A stretch of 22,608 nt of DNA, taken from contig DIUF01000088.1 in NCBI GenBank assembly GCA_002422285.1, forward strand, positions 4,988 to 27,595, given 5' to 3'. The position numbers and the translations under genes are program-made. This DNA comes from Flavobacteriales bacterium UBA6165. Its GTDB lineage: Bacteria > Bacteroidota > Bacteroidia > Flavobacteriales_D > Crocinitomicaceae. Under the pieces are notes generated by a model. That model saw only the letters and a program-made list of their open reading frames with translations. It had not been told where the DNA came from and searched no databases. This document shows positions 14,605-21,691 of the stretch, in pieces (the stretch's first letter is position 1; the number at the start of each line of letters is the position of its first letter).

Positions 14605-15693
14605 ATGATTATGGGATTACTTAGTAAAATTTTCAACAAAAAAGATAGTGCAGTTGCTGCACCAAAAGGGTTTATTGCTGCACCAGTAAAAAGCATCACA
14701 GCGCTTACCAATGAAAGTGTCAAAATCACATTTGATTTGACAGACTTACCTCAGGAATTTAGAAACTTCCTTCCTGGGCAGTATATCACGCTTTCGGTGA
14801 ACATCAATGGAAAAGAGGAGCGTCGATCCTATTCTATATGCTCAGAACCGAGCGAGGGATTAGCTATTGGCGTAAAACGAGTGGCTAATGGATTGGTATC
14901 AAACTACCTGACGAATATACTTGGTCAAGATGACACTGTTCTCATATCCAAACCTGAAGGTAATTTCAAATTACAAAACGCTGCAAACAAGGCTGTTTTC
15001 ATAGCTGCTGGAAGTGGTATAACACCTATACTATCAATGATGAAGCACTTAGAAAAGGCTGGCAAAGCTTCTGTCTTGTTTTTTGGAAATCGCAGCGAAG
15101 CGCAAATTATGTTCAAAGCAGATATTGATGCTTTACAATTGGTAGACAAGCATTATTTCCTGTCTAAGGAAACAAAAGAAAGTTGTACGGCCGGTCGCCT
15201 AGATTTTGAAACCTTGAAGTTGTTATTCAAAGAAGATTTGTCTTTGTTGCGTGCCGACGGCTTCTACATTTGTGGTCCAGAGCCAATGATTAAAGGTGCC
15301 ATCGATGCTTTGAAGTTTTATGGCGTTGATGAAGATAAAATACATTTCGAATTATTCACCGAGGCCAAACTTTTAAAAACAGAGAGTGTTACGGTAACAG
15401 CCTCTTTTGAAGGGAATTCAAAAGTTAGTTTAACTTTGGATGGAATGCAGACAGATTTCAGTCTTAACACCAAAGGACAAACGATTTTGGATGCTGCTTT
15501 GAATATTGGTTTGGATGCACCTTACTCTTGTCGCGGAGGCGTGTGTTCCACTTGTCGAGCCAAAGTGATTGAAGGCTCAGTGAAAATGAACAACAATCTC
15601 ACCCTGACAGATAAAGAAGTAGAAGAGGGATACATTTTAACTTGTCAATCCCATCCAACCAGTGAAACATTGCGAATTTCTTATGACGACTAA
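14605..15693 (+). CDS. Second PaaE-like FAD/[2Fe-2S] reductase, tandem paralogue
   Basis: A 362-residue protein with the same three-part plan as its neighbour: LPGQYIT and ERRSYSIC (flavin), GSGITPILS and ICGPEPMI (NAD(P)H), and a C-terminal ferredoxin with Cys309, Cys314, Cys317 and Cys347. It carries an N-terminal extension (MGLLSKIFNKKDSAVAAPKG) that the first copy lacks, and a shorter loop before the GRLD segment. By eye the flavoprotein parts are well under half identical, while the ferredoxin parts are closer, so this is an old duplication. It may serve the epoxidase under other conditions or feed a different oxygenase. An ATG at 14611 is an equally possible start. The two-base gap from paaE1 and the 11-base overlap with the SDR imply a single transcript. 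Confidence 0.88.
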   Translation: MIMGLLSKIFNKKDSAVAAPKGFIAAPVKSITALTNESVKITFDLTDLPQEFRNFLPGQYITLSVNINGKEERRSYSICSEPSEGLAIGVKRVANGLVSNYLTNILGQDDTVLISKPEGNFKLQNAANKAVFIAAGSGITPILSMMKHLEKAGKASVLFFGNRSEAQIMFKADIDALQLVDKHYFLSKETKESCTAGRLDFETLKLLFKEDLSLLRADGFYICGPEPMIKGAIDALKFYGVDEDKIHFELFTEAKLLKTESVTVTASFEGNSKVSLTLDGMQTDFSLNTKGQTILDAALNIGLDAPYSCRGGVCSTCRAKVIEGSVKMNNNLTLTDKEVEEGYILTCQSHPTSETLRISYDD

Positions 15694-16375
15694 GAATATT
15701 CTGATAATTGGTGCAAGTAGAGGTATTGGCGCTGAATTGGTGAAAAATTTAGCTCAAAACGAGCAACACCAAATTTGGGCGTTTTCACGAAATCTGAAAG
15801 CGATGGAAGATAATTTTTCTGCGCTTCGAAACGTTAAATCTTTCGCTCTAGATTTGAATGCTGCGGATGTCAAAAATACTTTCTCAAGCCAAATTGAAGA
15901 AATCGAATCCATTGATATTTTGATTTACAACGCTGGATTTTTGGTCAACAAACCCTTTATAGAATTGACCCGCGAGGAAATTCAGACCAGTTACCAAATC
16001 AATGTGTTGAGTGCCTTTGAAATTTTTCAAGCTGCGATGCCTAAATTTTCTGAAAAGGCGCACATCGTTAGTATTTCAAGCATGGGTGGTTTTCAGGGGA
16101 CCATGAAGTTTGGAGGATTGAGCTCCTACTCTACGCCAAAAGCAGCTTTGGTTTCATTGACTGAACTTTTGGCCGAGGAATTCAAAGATACCCAATGGGC
16201 ATTCAATTGTTTGGCTTTGGGTGCTGCACAAACGGAAATGTTAGAAGCAGCATTTCCAGGATATCAAGCGCCAGTTTCAGCAGCAGAAATGGCGGAATTT
16301 ATCGCTGATTTCAGTTTGAATGCGAACAGGTTTATTAGGGGAAAGGCATTGCCAGTGAGTTTGAGTACGCCTTAA
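15683..16375 (+). CDS. Short-chain dehydrogenase/reductase
   Basis: A 230-residue classical SDR. The NAD(P)-binding Gly motif is GASRGIG at 10-16, the NAG motif is present (YNAGF), the catalytic Ser lies in VSISSMGG, and the active-site Tyr149 and Lys153 are in SSYSTPK. Substrate is unknown. Its ATG lies inside the end of the second reductase gene (11-base overlap); a longer reading from a GTG at 15662 would add seven residues and is not needed for the fold. Position suggests a role linked to aromatic or CoA-ester metabolism, but this is inference. It converges on sua5 with 22 bases between stops and no visible terminator. Confidence 0.88.
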   Translation: MTTKNILIIGASRGIGAELVKNLAQNEQHQIWAFSRNLKAMEDNFSALRNVKSFALDLNAADVKNTFSSQIEEIESIDILIYNAGFLVNKPFIELTREEIQTSYQINVLSAFEIFQAAMPKFSEKAHIVSISSMGGFQGTMKFGGLSSYSTPKAALVSLTELLAEEFKDTQWAFNCLALGAAQTEMLEAAFPGYQAPVSAAEMAEFIADFSLNANRFIRGKALPVSLSTP

Positions 16376-16397
16376 GTTGCATTGTAAATCTAATGAA

Positions 16398-17369
16398 CTA
16401 CTCCGCCGCAGCCCTCGCAATTCTATCATTCATAGCCTTCCCAATACCAACATCTGGGAATCTTTGAACCACAATCAAATCCAAATTCATTTGGTCTAGT
16501 TCATGCAATGCGGCATACAACTTGGCTGCTGCTTCTGAAAGTGAGCCTTTGGGACTGAGTTCATAAATTATGTGCGGGGCGTCAGCTTCAAAAGTTTTAT
16601 TGAGCACCAAGTAGCCTACACGCGTAAAATGCTGTTCGAAATCACGTTTGGGTAAACTGCAAATAGAAATGGCTGTATTCGGCGAATAGTGTTTTTTCGA
16701 TGTTCCTGGGCTAATGGTTTGCTCTTTTATTTGTGTTTTATCAACTAGTGGTTTACCGATAAACGATTCAATCTCCTCAATTGGTAGTGCGCCATGTCTG
16801 TGTAATACAACATCATCTCCTTCGAAACCAATAATTGTTGATTCCAAACCATCAATGCAAGGACCACCGTCTAAGATAAATGGCGTTTTTACCACTAATG
16901 AAGCCCTTACATGTTCTGGACTTGTTGGACTAATATGATTGGAGCGATTGGCACTTGGCGCAACCAAAGGATAATCAAGTTTCTTAAGTAATTTTAGCGT
17001 AAGTTTATGATTAGGCACTCGAACTGCAATTGTGGGTAAACCTGCTGATACAAAATCAGAAATATGATTTTGTTTTTCAAGTATCAGAGTTAGTGGCCCT
17101 GGCCAAAACTTCTTAGCCAATTGCCAAGCCAAGTCTGGAATATTTTGTGCCACGGTCGAGAGCTCATCCGTATTTTTAAGATGTATAATTAATGGATTGT
17201 TTGCAGGTCTATTTTTTGTTCGAAATATAGCCTGAACTGCCTCATCATTGAAGGCATTTGCCGCCAATCCATAAACTGTTTCAGTGGGTATAGCCACCAA
17301 CGCACCAGCATTCAATTGACGCACTGCTTTGGCTAACTCTCCGTTATATGCATATTTTTTTGTCGTCAT
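16398..17369 (-). CDS. sua5: Threonylcarbamoyl-AMP synthase, full-length Sua5 type
   Basis: A 323-residue L-threonylcarbamoyladenylate synthase, the first enzyme of tRNA N6-threonylcarbamoyladenosine (t6A37) synthesis. The YrdC domain (about 1-205) has PTETVYGLAA (28-37), KNRPANNPLIIH (52-63), APSANRSNHISPT and LDGGPC with ESTIIGF. The C-terminal Sua5 domain, absent from the short TsaC form, begins with SPGTSKKHYSP and includes a Rossmann-like segment. It lies 11 bases after the DUF6671 gene on the same strand, so the two are very probably co-transcribed. Confidence 0.95.
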   Translation of the reverse strand: MTTKKYAYNGELAKAVRQLNAGALVAIPTETVYGLAANAFNDEAVQAIFRTKNRPANNPLIIHLKNTDELSTVAQNIPDLAWQLAKKFWPGPLTLILEKQNHISDFVSAGLPTIAVRVPNHKLTLKLLKKLDYPLVAPSANRSNHISPTSPEHVRASLVVKTPFILDGGPCIDGLESTIIGFEGDDVVLHRHGALPIEEIESFIGKPLVDKTQIKEQTISPGTSKKHYSPNTAISICSLPKRDFEQHFTRVGYLVLNKTFEADAPHIIYELSPKGSLSEAAAKLYAALHELDQMNLDLIVVQRFPDVGIGKAMNDRIARAAAE

Positions 17370-17380
17370 AGCGTCTAGAA

Positions 17381-18229
17381 TTATGGATTACAAAAATCAC
17401 AATACATAGGGTCTTCAGCACTTTTTCCATCTATTCTGGGGCGGGACTCAGAAAAATCACATTTCGTACAGCTATAATGTAAATATATCACCGAACGCGT
17501 TGGATTTGAGCAAATTGAACAAGGTAAGCCAGTCACTGTTTTTCGAACTACAAATCCGGGTGTTGCACAAGCTGGACAAAGCGATTTGATATTTTGAATC
17601 AAATTCAAAGTAGCATTTTGAATAACCTGCATTCGCGTTGGATTGTGCATGGCACGCATGTCTGTTTCCACCCAAGCTATACCGTAATCGCTCATGAGTG
17701 ATTCGAAAGTTGATTCTAAAGTCTTCCAATCGCGAATACCCTTGATAATTTCCTTTTTGCTATCCCTTTGGTCGCGCAGAATTAATCCATGAGAAGGAAA
17801 ATGAACGGATTCGGCAAAAGTCACTAACTCACGCCATTCACGCACCTCTCTACCATCAAAATTTGTTTCGGTACTCAATATTCTACCTACTACTTCAAAA
17901 CCATTTTTGGCATCCAGCAACATCACAATTTCCTCATTGGCTTTGGCAAAAAATATTTCAGGGTGAGCACCAAAAGAGCCTTCGCTGGACAAAGCCAAAT
18001 CCAAACCACTTTGCTCCATGGCCATTAAACATTTTGCTCGAGCAGCAGAAATTGGATCTAAGGTTCGATTAATTTCTCCACTAAATGTGCCCAATAAATC
18101 GGTATTTACACCTTGAACCACTTCACAAGAAATGCCAAACGCCGACTCAATCAAAGGAGCAATAACCCGTTCTTTTTCGTGCATGCTTGCAATCACAAGT
18201 GATCTATTAACAAAAAAATCATCTTTCAT
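17381..18229 (-). CDS. DUF6671-like protein with two zinc-ribbon motifs
   Basis: A 282-residue protein I recognise as the DUF6671 type. The N-terminal two thirds are conserved but uncharacterised (IASMHEKERVIAPL, LGTFSGEI, ALSSEGSFGAHP, FPSHGLILR, VETDMRAMHNPTRM). The C-terminal 70 residues hold four CxxC pairs at Cys218/221, 237/240, 254/257 and 277/280, enough for two zinc ribbons, ending in EDPMYCDFCNP. The acidic and His-rich conserved motifs suggest an enzyme, possibly metal-dependent, but no activity is known to me. It is upstream of sua5 in the same transcript and divergent from the LysR gene. Confidence 0.82.
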   Translation of the reverse strand: MKDDFFVNRSLVIASMHEKERVIAPLIESAFGISCEVVQGVNTDLLGTFSGEINRTLDPISAARAKCLMAMEQSGLDLALSSEGSFGAHPEIFFAKANEEIVMLLDAKNGFEVVGRILSTETNFDGREVREWRELVTFAESVHFPSHGLILRDQRDSKKEIIKGIRDWKTLESTFESLMSDYGIAWVETDMRAMHNPTRMQVIQNATLNLIQNIKSLCPACATPGFVVRKTVTGLPCSICSNPTRSVIYLHYSCTKCDFSESRPRIDGKSAEDPMYCDFCNP

Positions 18230-18270
18230 CCGGACAAATTAGGTCAAAATCAAACGCAGAAATAGCCCTG

Positions 18271-18278
18271 CAAAAATA
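18271..18278 (-). promoter_or_regulatory. Bacteroidota -7 element (TATTTTTG) for the DUF6671-sua5 unit
   Basis: The reverse strand reads TATTTTTG, an exact TAnnTTTG match, about 41 bases upstream of the DUF6671 ATG. It lies back to back with the LysR promoter in a 106-base intergenic region. Confidence 0.45.
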
Positions 18279-18303
18279 ATTTTAAAACGAATAAGTAAAG
18301 ATT

Positions 18304-18311
18304 TATATTTG
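18304..18311 (+). promoter_or_regulatory. Bacteroidota -7 element (TATATTTG) for the LysR gene
   Basis: TATATTTG matches TAnnTTTG exactly and lies 24 bases before the ATG at 18336. It rules out a longer reading from the TTG at 18309, which is inside the element. Confidence 0.5.
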
Positions 18312-18335
18312 CAATTAAAAACATTAGGTAAACTT

Positions 18336-19229
18336 ATGAATTACACCATTCATCAATTGAAGATATTTCTCAAAGTTCTAGAAACCAAGAGTATTACGAA
18401 AACAGCTGAAGCTCTATACATGACGCAGCCAGCCATATCAATACAGCTTAAAAATTTTCAAGATCAATTCAAAATTCCACTGACTGAAATTCATGGCAGA
18501 CAACTCCATGTTACTGACTTTGGTTACGACATCGGTGAAATTGCTAAGCGTGTTATAGAAAACTTAGAGGAAATTCAATTCAAAACAAAAGCATATCAAG
18601 GGGTTTTAATAGGTAAACTTAAAATCGCTTGTGCTTCAACAGGAAAATATGTATTACCCTATTTTTTAGGTGGATTTTTACGTCAATTTGATGGAATTGA
18701 TTTAAGTTTGGATGTAACGAATAAAACCAAGGTAATTGAGAGCCTGAAAAATAATGAGGTCGATTTTTCTTTCGTATCGGTTTTACCTGGAGAACTTGAC
18801 GTCCAAAGTGAAGAGCTCATCGAAAACAAATTATTTATTGTCGGAAATTCATCAAGCACTTCAAAAAACGCCTCACTTATCTATCGCGAAAAAGGTTCAG
18901 CTACACGCACAGAAATGGAAGCATTTTTTAAAGAAACTGAATTGTATGATAGAAAGAAAATTCAATTAACATCGAACGAAGCGATAAAACAGGCCATAAT
19001 TGCTGGTTTGGGAATTTCACTTGTTCCGATCATTGGAATTAAAAATGAAATTCAGGATGGTTCATTGGAAATTATTCATCATGAAGGTTTACCAATTGTG
19101 AATAATTGGCGTTTAATTTGGCTCAAAAACAAAAAGCTATCACCTATAGCAGAGGCATTTATATCATATATTCAACAAGAAAAAGAAAACATAAAAAAAG
19201 AACATTTCTCATGGTATGAAACATTCTAA
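18336..19229 (+). CDS. LysR-family transcriptional regulator
   Basis: A 297-residue LysR-type regulator. The N-terminal winged helix-turn-helix (about 1-60) has the family pattern FLKVLETKSITKTAEALYMTQPAISIQLKN. The periplasmic-binding-protein-like effector domain (about 90-297) includes GKLKIACASTGKYVLPYFL, a region typical of this Bacteroidota subgroup. The effector is unknown. It is divergent from DUF6671-sua5 across 106 bases, the classic LysR arrangement, and convergent with paaG four bases further on. Control of the divergent unit is a reasonable guess; control of paa genes is less supported. Confidence 0.93.
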   Translation: MNYTIHQLKIFLKVLETKSITKTAEALYMTQPAISIQLKNFQDQFKIPLTEIHGRQLHVTDFGYDIGEIAKRVIENLEEIQFKTKAYQGVLIGKLKIACASTGKYVLPYFLGGFLRQFDGIDLSLDVTNKTKVIESLKNNEVDFSFVSVLPGELDVQSEELIENKLFIVGNSSSTSKNASLIYREKGSATRTEMEAFFKETELYDRKKIQLTSNEAIKQAIIAGLGISLVPIIGIKNEIQDGSLEIIHHEGLPIVNNWRLIWLKNKKLSPIAEAFISYIQQEKENIKKEHFSWYETF

Positions 19230-19233
19230 TTAA

Positions 19234-20007
19234 TCAATTCCCCCTAAAAACTGGCTTTCTCTTCTCCAAAAACGCCGCCGTACCCTCTTTAAAATCGTAA
19301 GAATTCCCAGCTTGAGTTTGCAATTCTTCTTCAACGGCCAATTGTTGTTCAAGATTATTGGTCACGCTGAGATTCAAGGCGCGCTTGGTCAATCCCAGTC
19401 CTTTGGTAGGCATTTGGGCCAATTGCGCTGCGAATTGCTCCACTTGTGACAACAATTCAGCATCCGGAACGACCTTATAAATCATGTTCATTTTTTCAGC
19501 ATCGGCAGCCATTACTTTTTCGGCGGTCATCATCAAAGCTGTGGCTTTTTGCATACCAATCAAGCGCGGCAACATGAAAGTTCCACCGCTGTCTGGAATC
19601 AATCCAATTTTAGAAAATGCTTGAATAAACGAAGCCGATTCTGCAGCAAAAACAATATCACACGCCAAGGCAATATTGGCTCCAGCTCCAGCAGCCACGC
19701 CATTCACAGCGGCAATAACGGGTTTTTCCAAATTGCGAATTTTAAGAATGATTGGATTGTAATGTTCCCCAACAATGGATTGCAACGCCGGACCATTGGG
19801 ATCAGTAGCTTCTGCCAAATCTTGTCCAGCACAGAATGCTTTTCCATTTCCTGTAAGCACCACTGCTCTGATTTCGCTATTTGAAGCGGCTTCATCCAAT
19901 TGTTTTTGAAGTGCAAAAGCCATTTCCTGATTGAACGAATTGAAAACTTCAGGGCGATTGAGCGTGATGTATAAAACAGCGTCTTTGATTTGGGTTATTA
20001 GTGTCAT
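19234..20007 (-). CDS. paaG: Ring-1,2-epoxyphenylacetyl-CoA isomerase PaaG (enoyl-CoA hydratase family)
   Basis: A 257-residue crotonase-fold enzyme. It closely follows the PaaG pattern: NRPEVFNSFNQEM near the start, AFCAGQDL at 58-64 (oxyanion hole), YNPIILKIRNLEKPVIAAVNG, and FSKIGLIPDSGGTFMLPRLIG with the catalytic Asp139. The acid expected in ordinary hydratases at the other position is replaced as in PaaG. It converts the ring epoxide to oxepin-CoA, the step directly after PaaABCE. It is separated by more than 6 kb from paaABCD, lies 34 bases after the WYL regulator on the same strand, and has its own -7 element. A general enoyl-CoA hydratase is the main alternative. Confidence 0.88.
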   Translation of the reverse strand: MTLITQIKDAVLYITLNRPEVFNSFNQEMAFALQKQLDEAASNSEIRAVVLTGNGKAFCAGQDLAEATDPNGPALQSIVGEHYNPIILKIRNLEKPVIAAVNGVAAGAGANIALACDIVFAAESASFIQAFSKIGLIPDSGGTFMLPRLIGMQKATALMMTAEKVMAADAEKMNMIYKVVPDAELLSQVEQFAAQLAQMPTKGLGLTKRALNLSVTNNLEQQLAVEEELQTQAGNSYDFKEGTAAFLEKRKPVFRGN

Positions 20008-20027
20008 ATCTTTGATTTTATAGTTTG

Positions 20028-20035
20028 CAAAAGTA
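20028..20035 (-). promoter_or_regulatory. Bacteroidota -7 element (TACTTTTG) for paaG
   Basis: The reverse strand reads TACTTTTG, a perfect TAnnTTTG match, 20 bases before the paaG ATG and just past the stop of the WYL gene. paaG can therefore be transcribed independently of the regulator gene. Confidence 0.55.
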
Positions 20036-20041
20036 AGTTTT

Positions 20042-21049
20042 CTAGTCTAAATATTGTTCCGCCATCAAACGAACGCGGCGGGCCATTTCTTCTCTCAAAG
20101 ACAAAGGCTCAAAAATCTCAACCGATGAACCATAGCTCAGAAAGATGCGTATCAATTCTTCGGTAATCATCACACGCAATTGAAAAGTGATGCGTTTTTT
20201 GCCTTCTTTGACCAATTCTTGAGAAACGTGAATGGGGTCGGAAGCGATGTATTTGGCAGCCAAAGGACTTGCTTTGAAAACCACCAATTCGGGGCGTTCA
20301 CTTGAAACTGTAATGCCTACCGAATGCTGGAAATAATTGTCTGGCTTGAAATCGATTGGCACTTGAAATTTTAAATCGGAAAGTTCCAAATTCGATATAC
20401 GGTCTAAACCAAAAGTAGAAATGCGTTCTTTAATCAAATCGAAACAAATCAAATACCAGCGGTTTCGATATTCTTTGAGCAACAAAGGCGAAACTTTTCT
20501 GCGCTTGGTTTCCTGGGTTGCATAACTGCTGTAATCGAATAACACTTGTCGGCGATTTTCGATGGCTTGCACCAATTCGTTGATGTGTTCTTGTCCAGAT
20601 GAGCCAAAGCCCGTTTCGAATTGGATAAAATTTCGATTGTCTTTGGTGCCTGCCCCGCTGTCCACTTTGGTGATGATGCGATCAAGCGCCAAGCCAAATT
20701 CTTTAATCAAATCGTTGTTTCTGAACTGCGCCAAAGTGCTCGTTGCAAATTTCAAGGCGCTTAAATCATCAGGTGTGAGCGGTGATTGATCAAGCGAATA
20801 ATCTGAATCGCTGTAAAAATAACCTCTGTGCTTCACCGAATACGCGATAGGCGCATCATATTCGTTGCGCATGGCAAACAAGTCCTTTTCAATAGTTGAA
20901 TCACAGATATTGGCACCTTCATCACTACCAAAAACAGCTTCCTCGCAAAGTTGACGAAGCAATAATTTACTGGGATAAGGACGCGCAGAATTTCTCAAAG
21001 CTTTGTCGATGATTCGATAGCGCATCAAAGCATTTTTTATCTGTGCCAT
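20042..21049 (-). CDS. WYL-domain transcriptional regulator
   Basis: A 335-residue regulator of the WYL family. The N-terminal 70 residues resemble a helix-turn-helix of the HTH_11/DeoR-like type (RYRIIDKALRN, then STIEKDLFAMRNEYDAPI, then SVKHRGYFYSD). The WYL ligand-binding domain is around 165-235 (QVLFDYSSY, KVSPLLLKEYRNRWYLICFD, STFGLDRISNL), and a C-terminal WCX-like domain follows to residue 335. WYL proteins bind effectors such as nucleotides or small metabolites. The ligand here is unknown. The gene directly precedes paaG. Only a near-consensus -7 (TATCTTTA, reverse strand, 21073-21080) is seen upstream. Confidence 0.9.
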   Translation of the reverse strand: MAQIKNALMRYRIIDKALRNSARPYPSKLLLRQLCEEAVFGSDEGANICDSTIEKDLFAMRNEYDAPIAYSVKHRGYFYSDSDYSLDQSPLTPDDLSALKFATSTLAQFRNNDLIKEFGLALDRIITKVDSGAGTKDNRNFIQFETGFGSSGQEHINELVQAIENRRQVLFDYSSYATQETKRRKVSPLLLKEYRNRWYLICFDLIKERISTFGLDRISNLELSDLKFQVPIDFKPDNYFQHSVGITVSSERPELVVFKASPLAAKYIASDPIHVSQELVKEGKKRITFQLRVMITEELIRIFLSYGSSVEIFEPLSLREEMARRVRLMAEQYLD

Positions 21050-21120
21050 AGTGTCTGATTGAATTGGAGGTGTAAAGATATAAATTCATAAAATCTTAAT
21101 CTCCATTGTTGAGAATTAAC

Positions 21121-21128
21121 TACTTTTG
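21121..21128 (+). promoter_or_regulatory. Bacteroidota -7 element (TACTTTTG) for ndk
   Basis: TACTTTTG is an exact TAnnTTTG match 33 bases before the ndk ATG. It makes an alternative TTG at 21126 impossible as a start. Confidence 0.55.
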
Positions 21129-21161
21129 CACCCGATTTTGAAACAAATTAAACAAAATAAT

Positions 21162-21581
21162 ATGTCAGGAAACAGAACATTCACCATGTTGAAGCCAGAT
21201 GCTTTGGAAAATGGTTACACAGGAAAAATCATTGATATGATCATCAATGCAGGATTTACAATTAAAGCGATGAAATTGACGCGTTTGAGCGAAGAGCGCG
21301 CCAAAGAGTTTTATGCTGTGCATGCTGAGCGTCCATTTTATGGTGAATTGGTAGAATATATGAGCTCAGGGCCAATCGTGGCTGCTATCTTGGAAAAAGA
21401 CAACGCTGTTGAAGATTTCCGTGCTTTGATTGGTGCTACTGACCCAGCTGAAGCTGCTAAAGGTACAATTCGCAAATACTACGCTGAATCAAAAGGTAGA
21501 AATGCTTGTCACGGTTCAGATTCTGATGAAAATGCTGCAATCGAATGTGCATTCCATTTCGCAGATTCTGAGTTGGTATAA
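21162..21581 (+). CDS. ndk: Nucleoside-diphosphate kinase
   Basis: A 139-residue NDK, cytosolic, transferring the gamma-phosphate between nucleoside triphosphates and diphosphates through a phosphohistidine. It shows RTFTMLKPDAL at the start, ERPFYGELVEYMSSGP in the middle, the catalytic His117 in NACHGSDS and the conserved SDENAAIE tail. Length is normal. The ATG at 21162 follows an A-rich leader without a Shine-Dalgarno site, as usual in this phylum. It is a single-gene transcript with its own promoter and terminator. Confidence 0.97.
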   Translation: MSGNRTFTMLKPDALENGYTGKIIDMIINAGFTIKAMKLTRLSEERAKEFYAVHAERPFYGELVEYMSSGPIVAAILEKDNAVEDFRALIGATDPAEAAKGTIRKYYAESKGRNACHGSDSDENAAIECAFHFADSELV

Positions 21582-21605
21582 CACAAACTCAAGGATATTA
21601 AAAAA

Positions 21606-21634
21606 GCACGGTGAAAGTTCATCGTGCTTTTTTT
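21606..21634 (+). terminator. Rho-independent terminator after ndk
   Basis: GCACGGTG and CATCGTGC pair with one G-T wobble around a six-base loop (AAAGTT), and a run of seven T follows directly. It lies 24 bases after the ndk stop. This is the clearest terminator in the window. Confidence 0.9.
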
Positions 21635-21668
21635 GTGGCATTTCATTTTGAAAACTGAAAAGGAATGC

Positions 21669-21676
21669 TAGTTTTG
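21669..21676 (+). promoter_or_regulatory. Bacteroidota -7 element (TAGTTTTG) for the orphan lipoprotein
   Basis: TAGTTTTG matches TAnnTTTG exactly, 15 bases before the ATG at 21692. It argues against the upstream ATG at 21665 as the start. Confidence 0.45.
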
Positions 21677-21691
21677 TATGAATACATTATC

